Of a stretch of 5,041 nucleotides of DNA, positions 1 to 5,041 are shown in pieces. Source of the stretch: an uncultured Veillonella sp. GTDB taxonomy: Bacteria > Bacillota > Negativicutes > Veillonellales > Veillonellaceae. The stretch's first letter is position 1. Each line of letters starts with the position of its first letter. A program made the position numbers and the translations under genes. Where the stretch lies: positions 1 through 5,041 of the forward strand of contig CAAFUD010000031.1 of assembly GCA_900766125.1 (NCBI GenBank). The letters are read 5' to 3'. The notes under the pieces are model-generated. The model saw only the letters and a program-made list of their open reading frames with translations, made no database searches and was not told the DNA's origin.

Positions 1-1548
1 ATTCCTGCATTCCTGATGCATAACTACCGTTATGTTGATTCTCGTTCTATCTTAAAAAATAGCTGTGACTATGTTCGTGCAGAATTATTATCTTTGATTA
101 AAGAACATGGTCTTCCTGGTATGCCTCATGTGAAAGCTGATGATGTTGTAGATATTATCTTTACATCTGCTACAGAATTGGAATTCTGGGTAAAAACTCC
201 ATCTAGAACAGTTACCAAAAAAGAATTATCCGTATCTCAAAAATTACAAGAACAATACTGGCAACGTACACATGGTACAGTTCGTACTGCATTAGAACAA
301 GCAGTTGAACGCTTAGATCAATACGGTATGGTTGCAGAAATGGGCCATAAGGAAGTAGGTGGCGTTAAAGCTAAACTTGATGAAGATGGTCATGAAGCAG
401 TTGTACTAGAACAATTAGAAATCGACTGGAAATTCTCTAATAACCCATTACAAACAGCAGATAATGAATTACAAGCTCGTATTATTGTTCGTGAAGTGTT
501 CCGTGAAAATGGTCTTGATGTAACATTCAATGCAAAACCTATTATTGGCGTAGCTGGTTCTGGTGAACATACACACTTTGGTGTTATGGCTAAATTAAAA
601 TCTGGTAAACTTGTAAACTTGTTTAGCCCAGAAGATATGCGTAAAGAATCTGCTAGCTCCTTGGGTATTGGTGCTATCATGGGGTTATTGAAACACTATG
701 AAGCAATCAATCCATTTATCAGTTCTACAACAGACTCCTTAAATCGTTTAAAACCTGGTTTCGAAGCTCCAGTATGTATCGTTACATCTTTAGGTACTGA
801 TCCTTCCGAACCAAGCCGTAACCGTACAATCCTTTGTGGTTTGATTCGTGATATCGATAATCCTATGGCTACACGTTATGAATTGCGTTCTCCAAACCCT
901 TACACAAATACATATACTGCATTAGCATTAATCTTCATCTCTGCATTTGATGGTATGAAATATGCTATTACATCTGGTAAAACACAAGCACAATTAGAAG
1001 CAGAGCTTTCCAAAGAAGTGGGTGAATCTGCTGATTACCTTGCTACAAATCGTGCATATCGTACAGAAAAAGACGTATTCGATGATTTCACTCAAGAAGA
1101 ACGTAATCAAATGTTTGGTGTTGCACCAGCCACTGTATGGGAAAACATTAAAGGTTACCATAACAATCCTGAATTAGTTGAAACATTAGCTCAAGGCAAT
1201 GCATTCGCAAAAGACTTGATGGATTCCTTTATCGCATCTATCTTGAAACGTTGGAAACTTGTATTGGCTCACCGCTTAATTCCGGATAATCTTGATACAG
1301 TTCGTAAGATGGTAGCTATTCATACTGATAGCCGTAATAGTGTAGATGATAAACGTTTTGCAGAAGTTAACGACTTACGTTTCTATCTTGCTAAAGATAG
1401 CGATGATCGTAAATCTTTATTCACTCGTTTAATCGATGCACTTAACTCTGGTGAATATGACTTAGCATCTCAATTGCAAATTGAAATGAACGATAAAATG
1501 GAAGAATTAGAAGCTAAATATGCTAACTATGCAAAAAACATCTTCTAA
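1..1548 (+). CDS. glnA: Glutamine synthetase, clostridial-type (5' end outside window)
   Basis: Catalyses ATP-dependent condensation of glutamate and ammonium to glutamine in the cytoplasm, the entry point of nitrogen assimilation. The frame is open from base 1, so the Met at 16 is internal and the N-terminal region (probably a hundred residues or more) is missing. Numbering from that Met, the catalytic landmarks are: the first metal-ligand pair in ATELEFWV (E54, E56); a second pair E113 (HKEVGG) and E135 (QLEIDW); the glutamate/metal loop GSGEHTHFG at 181-189; NRLKPGFEAPV at 243-253; the arginine-rich ATP/phosphate segment SRNRTILCG at 267-275; and RYELRSPNPY at 287-296. A helical C-terminal extension of about 190 residues follows. 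The E113-E135 spacing is longer than the 8 residues seen in GSI. From memory this pattern fits the class labelled 'clostridia type' rather than GSI-alpha/beta. The gene uses no ATA codon for Ile, which suggests high expression. Family assignment is very secure; the subtype is less so. Confidence 0.95.
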   Translation: MPAFLMHNYRYVDSRSILKNSCDYVRAELLSLIKEHGLPGMPHVKADDVVDIIFTSATELEFWVKTPSRTVTKKELSVSQKLQEQYWQRTHGTVRTALEQAVERLDQYGMVAEMGHKEVGGVKAKLDEDGHEAVVLEQLEIDWKFSNNPLQTADNELQARIIVREVFRENGLDVTFNAKPIIGVAGSGEHTHFGVMAKLKSGKLVNLFSPEDMRKESASSLGIGAIMGLLKHYEAINPFISSTTDSLNRLKPGFEAPVCIVTSLGTDPSEPSRNRTILCGLIRDIDNPMATRYELRSPNPYTNTYTALALIFISAFDGMKYAITSGKTQAQLEAELSKEVGESADYLATNRAYRTEKDVFDDFTQEERNQMFGVAPATVWENIKGYHNNPELVETLAQGNAFAKDLMDSFIASILKRWKLVLAHRLIPDNLDTVRKMVAIHTDSRNSVDDKRFAEVNDLRFYLAKDSDDRKSLFTRLIDALNSGEYDLASQLQIEMNDKMEELEAKYANYAKNIF

Positions 1549-1570
1549 TATCGGTTGATTCTATTACTCA

Positions 1571-1602
1571 AAAAGGGCTCCTACATTTGTAGGAGCCCTT
1601 TT
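1571..1602. terminator. Bidirectional rho-independent terminator
   Basis: A perfect 14-bp stem (1571-1584 with 1589-1602) has a GC-rich centre (gggctcctac) and a 4-base loop, ATTT. It starts with AAAA and ends with TTTT followed by an AT-rich run, so it can terminate transcription from both sides. It lies 22 bases after the glutamine synthetase stop codon and 38 bases beyond the psiE stop codon on the other strand, so the convergent genes probably share it. Confidence 0.92.
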
Positions 1603-1640
1603 ATTCATATTAACTTTTTATAATTTAGCCGTTAAAGCTA

Positions 1641-2036
1641 TTACTCGTTATGTCCTATAAACTTTTCTACTAGTACTAAGCTACATACAAGTACAAAAAT
1701 TGCAACAGACCAGATTAAATTATCATATGACGATTCATGATCGATGATTAGCAGTCTAACAATTGCAGTTATGCCAATATATAAAAAGAAATTAAGCGGG
1801 AAGTGGAAGTTATTTTTAAAGTATTTTACGATGAGAGCAATAAACTCAAAGTATAAGAAGAAGGTAATTAATTCTTCAATTAATAAATAGTAAGTGCTAT
1901 AACCTTGGATATTTGCCCACGTAATAAATCCTAGGCTAATTAATGTATTAATGAGGGCAATACAAAGAGCAATGCCTACACCTACAAGGGCTATATTTTT
2001 TATAGTTAATAATAATTTAGAAATACGTATCCACAT
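1641..2036 (-). CDS. psiE: PsiE-family membrane protein
   Basis: A 131-residue, very hydrophobic protein with four predicted membrane segments at about residues 12-36, 50-70, 80-98 and 105-124. It matches the PsiE (phosphate-starvation-inducible E) family. The core YFEFIALIVKYF (62-73), then FHFPL (77-81), then YIGITAIVRLLIIDH (86-100) corresponds closely to the same block that I recall from E. coli PsiE (136 aa). The family's biochemical role is not established: E. coli psiE responds to phosphate starvation and cAMP-CRP, but no activity is known. Charged residues kept within or beside membrane segments (E64, R94, D99, H100) hint at a functional core. The start is supported by AGGTGA 7 bases upstream. 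It lies downstream of tpx on the same strand, separated by a hairpin, so it may be expressed by readthrough or from a weak promoter of its own. It uses ATA codons freely, unlike tpx and the synthetase, which suggests lower expression. Confidence 0.9.
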   Translation of the reverse strand: MWIRISKLLLTIKNIALVGVGIALCIALINTLISLGFITWANIQGYSTYYLLIEELITFFLYFEFIALIVKYFKNNFHFPLNFFLYIGITAIVRLLIIDHESSYDNLIWSVAIFVLVCSLVLVEKFIGHNE

Positions 2037-2043
2037 ATATAAT

Positions 2044-2049
2044 TCACCT
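2044..2049 (-). promoter_or_regulatory. Ribosome binding site of psiE
   Basis: AGGTGA on the minus strand lies 7 bases before the ATG at 2036-2034. This supports that Met as the start of psiE. Confidence 0.65.
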
Positions 2050-2079
2050 ACAATAAATATCTAAATACTATACCACATA

Positions 2080-2108
2080 AAAAAGACCGTACACCGTACG
2101 GTCTTTTT
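2080..2108 (-). terminator. Rho-independent terminator after tpx
   Basis: A hairpin pairs 2080-2092 with 2096-2108 (13 bp, core gaccgtac/gtacggtc, 3-base loop). Read on the minus strand it begins with an A run, ends with a run of six T, and sits about 40 bases after the tpx stop codon. It also lies only about 44 bases before the psiE start, so it either ends the tpx transcript or attenuates readthrough into psiE. Confidence 0.85.
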
Positions 2109-2147
2109 ACGATTACACCACAGTATAATCAAGAGAATATCAAAGGA

Positions 2148-2663
2148 TTAGATATCAGCTTTAATTGCTTCTAATGCAGCATCGAAGTTAACTGCTTGAG
2201 TTACTTCAGGAACGTATTCAACATAAGTTACTTTATTTTCTTTGTTGATTACTACTACGCCACGAGTTAAGAGACGAAGTTCTTCAATCAAGAAGCCATA
2301 GTTTTCACCGAAGGAAGCGTCTTTGTGGTCAGACAAAGTAATAACTTTATCTACGCCAGCAGCGCCACACCAACGTTTTTGAGCGAAAGGCAAGTCCATA
2401 GAAATTGTCAATACTACAACATCATCAGAAAGTGCAGTAGCATCTTGGTTGAACCAACGAGTTTGAGCGTCACAAACGCCTGTATCAAGGGAAGGAACAA
2501 CGGAGATAACTTTTACTTTACCTTCGAAATCTTTTAATGTTTTAGGTTGTAAGTCGTTGCTTAAAACTGTGAAGTCAGGAGCTTGTTGACCTACTTTAAC
2601 TTCTGGACCAACCAATGTGATAGGGCCACCTGCAAATGTTACTACGCCAGTACGTTTTTCCAT
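2148..2663 (-). CDS. tpx: Thiol peroxidase (atypical 2-Cys peroxiredoxin)
   Basis: Reduces hydrogen peroxide and organic hydroperoxides in the cytoplasm and is recycled by thioredoxin. At 171 residues it has the usual length of the Tpx family. The peroxidatic cysteine is C64 in PSLDTGVC (57-64), with the family Thr at 61. The resolving cysteine is C99 in DLPFAQKRWCG (90-100), giving the roughly 35-residue spacing seen in E. coli Tpx (C61/C95). The conserved Arg of the active site is probably R134, in LLTRGVVVI. The N-terminal hairpin (VVTFAGGPITLVG) and the motif VGQQAPDFTVL are also typical. There is no signal peptide. The start is fixed by AGGAGG 8 bases upstream, and a good promoter lies about 60 bases further up. 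No thioredoxin gene is adjacent. Ile codons are only ATT or ATC, a sign of high expression. The identification is secure. Confidence 0.97.
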   Translation of the reverse strand: MEKRTGVVTFAGGPITLVGPEVKVGQQAPDFTVLSNDLQPKTLKDFEGKVKVISVVPSLDTGVCDAQTRWFNQDATALSDDVVVLTISMDLPFAQKRWCGAAGVDKVITLSDHKDASFGENYGFLIEELRLLTRGVVVINKENKVTYVEYVPEVTQAVNFDAALEAIKADI

Positions 2664-2671
2664 GTTGTATT

Positions 2672-2677
2672 CCTCCT
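2672..2677 (-). promoter_or_regulatory. Ribosome binding site of tpx
   Basis: A perfect AGGAGG on the minus strand, 8 bases before the ATG at 2663-2661. This near-optimal site fits a highly translated stress enzyme. Confidence 0.85.
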
Positions 2678-2704
2678 AAGAGTTTTAATTCTAATGTTCG
2701 TAAG

Positions 2705-2719
2705 GATACGTTTTGTATC
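2705..2719 (-). repeat. Small stem-loop at the predicted tpx transcript 5' end
   Basis: GATAC (2705-2709) and GTATC (2715-2719) are perfect inverted arms around a 5-base spacer. On the minus strand this falls at the first bases of the predicted transcript. The palindrome CTATGCATAG (2719-2728) abuts it and overlaps the -10 element. These may be an operator or an mRNA 5' stem-loop, or chance. Confidence 0.3.
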
Positions 2720-2726
2720 TATGCAT

Positions 2727-2755
2727 AGTATAACACTTACATTACCATAAGTAAA
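2727..2755 (-). promoter_or_regulatory. Probable sigma-70-type promoter of tpx
   Basis: Read on the minus strand, a -35 element TTTACT (2755-2750, four of six matches to TTGACA) and a -10 element TATACT (2732-2727, five of six matches to TATAAT) are separated by exactly 17 bases. The expected transcript start is near 2720, which leaves a leader of about 57 bases before tpx. Confidence 0.65.
2735..2752. repeat. Imperfect inverted repeat inside the tpx promoter spacer
   Basis: ACTTAC (2735-2740) and ATAAGT (2747-2752) form an inverted repeat with 5 of 6 positions paired around a 6-base centre. It fills most of the space between the -35 and -10 elements, a common position for a repressor site. 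It does not resemble the PerR consensus, and I cannot name a regulator. Confidence 0.35.
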
Positions 2756-2856
2756 CTAAAAAATTCGATATAGTGTTTTTAAGGGAATAAATAGTATATT
2801 ATTGGCTTCATAATCAAGAAAATATCTTAAAACTACATTATATACGTATAGGTGTA

Positions 2857-2885
2857 TTATGATATATGAAAAAAATGTGTATACT
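2857..2885 (+). promoter_or_regulatory. Possible promoter of the ABC exporter operon
   Basis: The -10 element TATACT (2880-2885, five of six matches) is preceded at 17 bases by a weak -35 element, TTATGA (2857-2862). Transcription would start near 2892, giving a leader of about 54 bases before the first ABC gene. The rest of the 2664-2945 intergenic region is AT-rich, and I see no further gene in it. Confidence 0.45.
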
Positions 2886-2901
2886 ATAAGGAGTATATTT
2901 A

Positions 2902-2920
2902 AATAATGATAATCCTGTAA
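2902..2920 (+). promoter_or_regulatory. Fur-box-like sequence in the ABC exporter leader
   Basis: Against the classical 19-base Fur consensus, bases 2903-2914 (ATAATGATAATC) match twelve in a row, covering nearly two adjacent GATAAT hexamers. The third, inverted hexamer is poor. The site lies about 10 to 28 bases downstream of the predicted transcript start, where a bound repressor could block transcription. It overlaps a short dyad, CTGT-AAT-ACAG (2915-2925). In AT-rich DNA a chance match is possible. Confidence 0.35.
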
Positions 2921-2935
2921 TACAGAAATTTAACT

Positions 2936-2941
2936 GAGAGG
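2936..2941 (+). promoter_or_regulatory. Ribosome binding site of the first ABC gene
   Basis: GAGAGG lies only 4 bases before the ATG at 2946. The match is five of six to AGGAGG with rather short spacing, so initiation may be modest. It supports this Met as the start. Confidence 0.6.
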
Positions 2942-2945
2942 TCCT

Positions 2946-4673
2946 ATGAAATCTATAGAGCTATTTATGCAGTTTTTCCGCCGAGAAGGCTGGGTATATG
3001 CCATCGGCTTAACTATGCTAATCGCTATTGATATAGCATTTTTATTTGTTCCACAATTCATTGGTAATGCCATCGATACACTAAGTCACAATAAAGAGGG
3101 ATTAGTCAATTATATTATTTACTTTATTTTATTATTTATTATTATAACGATTCTAAAAGTTATTTCGCGACGCACCTTACTTGGTTCCATTCGTCGTATG
3201 GAGTACCTTTTTCGTGAAATTTTGTGTAGAAAAGCATTACAAATAAAAACAACATATTATGAGGCAAATGGACCTGGTAAAGTTATGGCGTTGATGACAA
3301 ATGATGTTACATCTCTTCGTGTAGCGTTAGGTTTAGGTGTAATGATCGTGGTGGATATTATATTTTATTCCATTGTAGGATCTATTATTTTAATACAAAA
3401 AATAGATGGTCTATTAGCTTTTAAAATCATGACACCTGTATTCTTCATCATTGTTGCAATATTTGTGTTGGGCAGAAAATTACGTGCTAAACAGCGTAGT
3501 GCTCAAGCTACTTATAGTGATATGACAGAGTTTGGGCAAGAATTATTCCAAGGTATAGATGTAATTAGAGCCTTTAATCGAGAACGTATTATTTCTGACT
3601 CGTTTGAAAAAATAAATAAATTGAACTATAAGAAAAATATGGAGGTTGCCTTATTAGATTCTGTACTAACACCGTTAACAAGAATTGCACCGTTTATTTG
3701 TATTAGTATCAGTATTTTCATATGTGGTCACCTAGCTGTAAATGGTCAAATGTCCATAGGTGAATTTGTAACTATCAATTCATTCATTATGCTAATCGTA
3801 GGACCTTTAATTGGCTTTGGTGGACTCATTTCGATTGTACAAAAAGGCTTGGCATCGTTAGATCGTATTACCGATTTCTTACGACTACCAATAGAGTCAA
3901 TTGATGACTCAACTGAAGTATTACCACTTGAGGATATTAATATACGATATTTAGATTTTAATTATGAAAATTCTAAAGGTCATGCATTGTCTCAAGTATC
4001 TACAACTATTCGTAAAGGCTCTTTTATAGGCATTGTTGGTAAACCTGGATCTGGTAAAAGTACTCTCTTTAAATTACTCATTGGTTTGCAACAAAGCCCC
4101 GCTAAATCTATTTATTTTGGGAACCAAGATATTTCAGATATACCTTTATCTAAGCTTCGAAATTCAATAGCTTATGTACCAACTCAGTCTTACTTGTTGA
4201 GTACTACTATTGAAGATAATATTAAATTTGGTAAAAATTTACCTATGCATGAATCTGTAGAGGTGGCTGCTAAAAAAGCCGACCTATATAGAGATTTAGG
4301 AAATCTATTAGATAATGACTTACATACTCTCGCAGAAGAAGGACATGACTTATCTGGTGGTCAAAAGCAACGTATTAATATGGCTCGAGGATTTTACAAA
4401 AATGCACCATATTTATTATTAGATGATTGTTTCTCAGCTTTAGATGCAGTAACAGTAAATACTATTTTAGAGACATTACATACAGTAAATACACAAACTA
4501 TATTATGTATTTCACAACGATTAGAGGTTATTGAAAAAGCTGATAAAATTATTGTCTTTGATGAAGGTCATATAGTTGAAGAGGGGACACATGAAGAATT
4601 ATTAAATCACGATGGTTTATATAAAACACTCTATGAAGCACAGAAAGGAGAGGCTCAAAATGAAAACGCATAA
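2946..4673 (+). CDS. ABC exporter half-transporter, degenerate ATP-site subunit (BmrC/YheI-like)
   Basis: A 575-residue fusion of an exporter-type membrane domain (about 1-310) and an ATP-binding domain (about 330-575), the usual size for a half-transporter. Six membrane segments are predicted near residues 18-37, 55-74, 129-150, 158-176, 245-262 and 275-297. The family motif YYEANGPGKVMALMTNDV is at 104-121. The ATPase part shows an A-loop aromatic (Y340), Walker A GKPGSGKST (365-373), signature LSGGQ (469-473), Walker B with D493, and D-loop SALD (497-500). Three residues deviate: D494 replaces the catalytic Glu, Q524 replaces the switch His (SQRL), and the Q-loop reads VPTQ (411-414) instead of VPQ. 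Asp plus Gln is the pattern of the degenerate site in heterodimeric exporters such as TAP1. The next gene, overlapping by 14 bases, should be the partner. The substrate cannot be told from sequence; relatives export drugs, lipids or peptides. The gene uses ATA codons often, unlike tpx and the synthetase. Confidence 0.92.
   Translation: MKSIELFMQFFRREGWVYAIGLTMLIAIDIAFLFVPQFIGNAIDTLSHNKEGLVNYIIYFILLFIIITILKVISRRTLLGSIRRMEYLFREILCRKALQIKTTYYEANGPGKVMALMTNDVTSLRVALGLGVMIVVDIIFYSIVGSIILIQKIDGLLAFKIMTPVFFIIVAIFVLGRKLRAKQRSAQATYSDMTEFGQELFQGIDVIRAFNRERIISDSFEKINKLNYKKNMEVALLDSVLTPLTRIAPFICISISIFICGHLAVNGQMSIGEFVTINSFIMLIVGPLIGFGGLISIVQKGLASLDRITDFLRLPIESIDDSTEVLPLEDINIRYLDFNYENSKGHALSQVSTTIRKGSFIGIVGKPGSGKSTLFKLLIGLQQSPAKSIYFGNQDISDIPLSKLRNSIAYVPTQSYLLSTTIEDNIKFGKNLPMHESVEVAAKKADLYRDLGNLLDNDLHTLAEEGHDLSGGQKQRINMARGFYKNAPYLLLDDCFSALDAVTVNTILETLHTVNTQTILCISQRLEVIEKADKIIVFDEGHIVEEGTHEELLNHDGLYKTLYEAQKGEAQNENA
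4644..4650 (+). promoter_or_regulatory. Ribosome binding site of the second ABC gene
   Basis: AAAGGAG lies inside the end of the first ABC gene, 9 bases before the ATG at 4660. It is stronger than the site of the first gene and supports a start that overlaps the upstream stop. Confidence 0.75.
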
Positions 4674-5041
4674 AGAAAGAAACGATTGGGCTTTATTCTC
4701 CTATATAACTGCATATATTAAACCCTATTTAGGAATCCTATTAGTCGCAACAATCGCTCTAGCTGGAAATCTTATCCTATTGTTGCTTAGACCATATATT
4801 ACAAAACAAGTAATCGATCTAGGGTTTGCCACAAATGATATTAACGTTATTGAATATTATGCTGTTTTATATGGCCTTACTATCATTGGTAGTGTGTGCT
4901 TTATTTTCATAGAAAACTATTTTTTAAAAAGCTTTGGGCAAAAGATTATTTATAAGATTCGCCATATTGTGTTCCAAAAAATTCTACATAAACCACATGA
5001 TGAATTTTATAAATTGCCTATTGGTAATTGGGTGACTCGAA
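4660..5041 (+). CDS. ABC exporter half-transporter, second subunit (3' end outside window)
   Basis: The first 127 residues of a second exporter-type ABC protein; the gene runs off the right edge in an open frame. It begins MKTHKERNDWALFSYITAYI. Membrane segments are predicted at about residues 24-46 and 66-88, with the motif RPYITKQVIDLG (44-55) typical of the end of the first membrane helix. FYKLPIGNWVTR (116-127) corresponds to the common exporter motif around 'FF..TPxGxLxxR'. The ATPase domain is not visible. The start overlaps the upstream gene by 14 bases (4660-4673) in another frame, so translation is probably coupled and the two proteins made in equal amounts. By analogy with BmrCD and TM287/288, this subunit should carry the catalytic Glu and switch His missing from its partner. 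That prediction cannot be tested here. Confidence 0.9.
   Translation, partial: MKTHKERNDWALFSYITAYIKPYLGILLVATIALAGNLILLLLRPYITKQVIDLGFATNDINVIEYYAVLYGLTIIGSVCFIFIENYFLKSFGQKIIYKIRHIVFQKILHKPHDEFYKLPIGNWVTR

Noticed and set aside
16..18. ATG at 16 as the start of the glutamine synthetase
   Set aside because: The frame is open to base 1, no ribosome binding site precedes it, and the visible part lacks the N-terminal domain of the family, so this Met is internal.
390..680. Minus-strand open frame of 96 codons inside the glutamine synthetase gene
   Set aside because: It lies wholly antisense to a well-conserved enzyme, its protein resembles no family I know, and I see no good ribosome binding site. 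It is a shadow of the real gene.
2325..2537. Plus-strand open frame of 70 codons inside tpx
   Set aside because: It is antisense to the conserved active-site region of tpx, and its translated sequence has no recognisable features.
2727..2755. PerR-type operator in the tpx promoter
   Set aside because: No match to the TTATAAT-N-ATTATAA pattern was found; only an unrelated dyad is present.
2841..2850. Palindrome TATACGTATA upstream of the ABC genes
   Set aside because: It is a perfect 10-base palindrome, but it does not extend beyond that and is built from common AT steps, so it is easily explained by chance in this AT-rich region.
2888..2920. AAGGAG followed by a four-codon frame (ATG ATA ATC CTG TAA), a possible leader minicistron before the ABC genes
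   Set aside because: The 12-base spacing from AAGGAG to ATG is too long for good initiation, and the predicted transcript start near 2892 would leave the site at or beyond the 5' end of the mRNA.

Overview
The window is a low-GC stretch from a bacterial chromosome. The glutamine synthetase is of the type I associate with Clostridia and Negativicutes. A PsiE-family membrane protein, common in diderms, lies close by, next to strong AGGAGG-type ribosome binding sites. Together these suggest a Negativicutes member such as Veillonella. That is an inference from protein character and base composition; no marker gene here proves it.

Layout from left to right: (1) bases 1-1548, plus strand, the C-terminal part of a glutamine synthetase whose start lies outside the window; (2) a perfect 14-bp hairpin terminator at 1571-1602, shared by convergent genes; (3) psiE on the minus strand (2036 to 1641); (4) a hairpin at 2080-2108; (5) tpx, an atypical 2-Cys thiol peroxidase, on the minus strand (2663 to 2148); (6) a 282-base divergent intergenic region with a good tpx promoter, several small dyads, a probable promoter for the rightward genes and a Fur-box-like sequence; (7) a complete half-size ABC exporter subunit (2946-4673), followed with a 14-base overlap by (8) a second ABC exporter half-transporter that runs off the right edge (4660-5041).

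The two ABC genes look like a heterodimeric exporter of the BmrCD / LmrCD / TM287-288 kind. The first subunit has Asp in place of the catalytic Glu, Gln in place of the switch His, and a disturbed Q-loop. It should therefore supply the degenerate ATP site. The other genes are housekeeping or stress functions: nitrogen assimilation, peroxide removal and a small membrane protein of unclear role. I see no mobile element, CRISPR array, tRNA or rRNA, and no evidence of a wholly new system. The points most worth a second look are the degenerate nucleotide-binding domain, the Fur-like leader element and the dyads around the tpx promoter.
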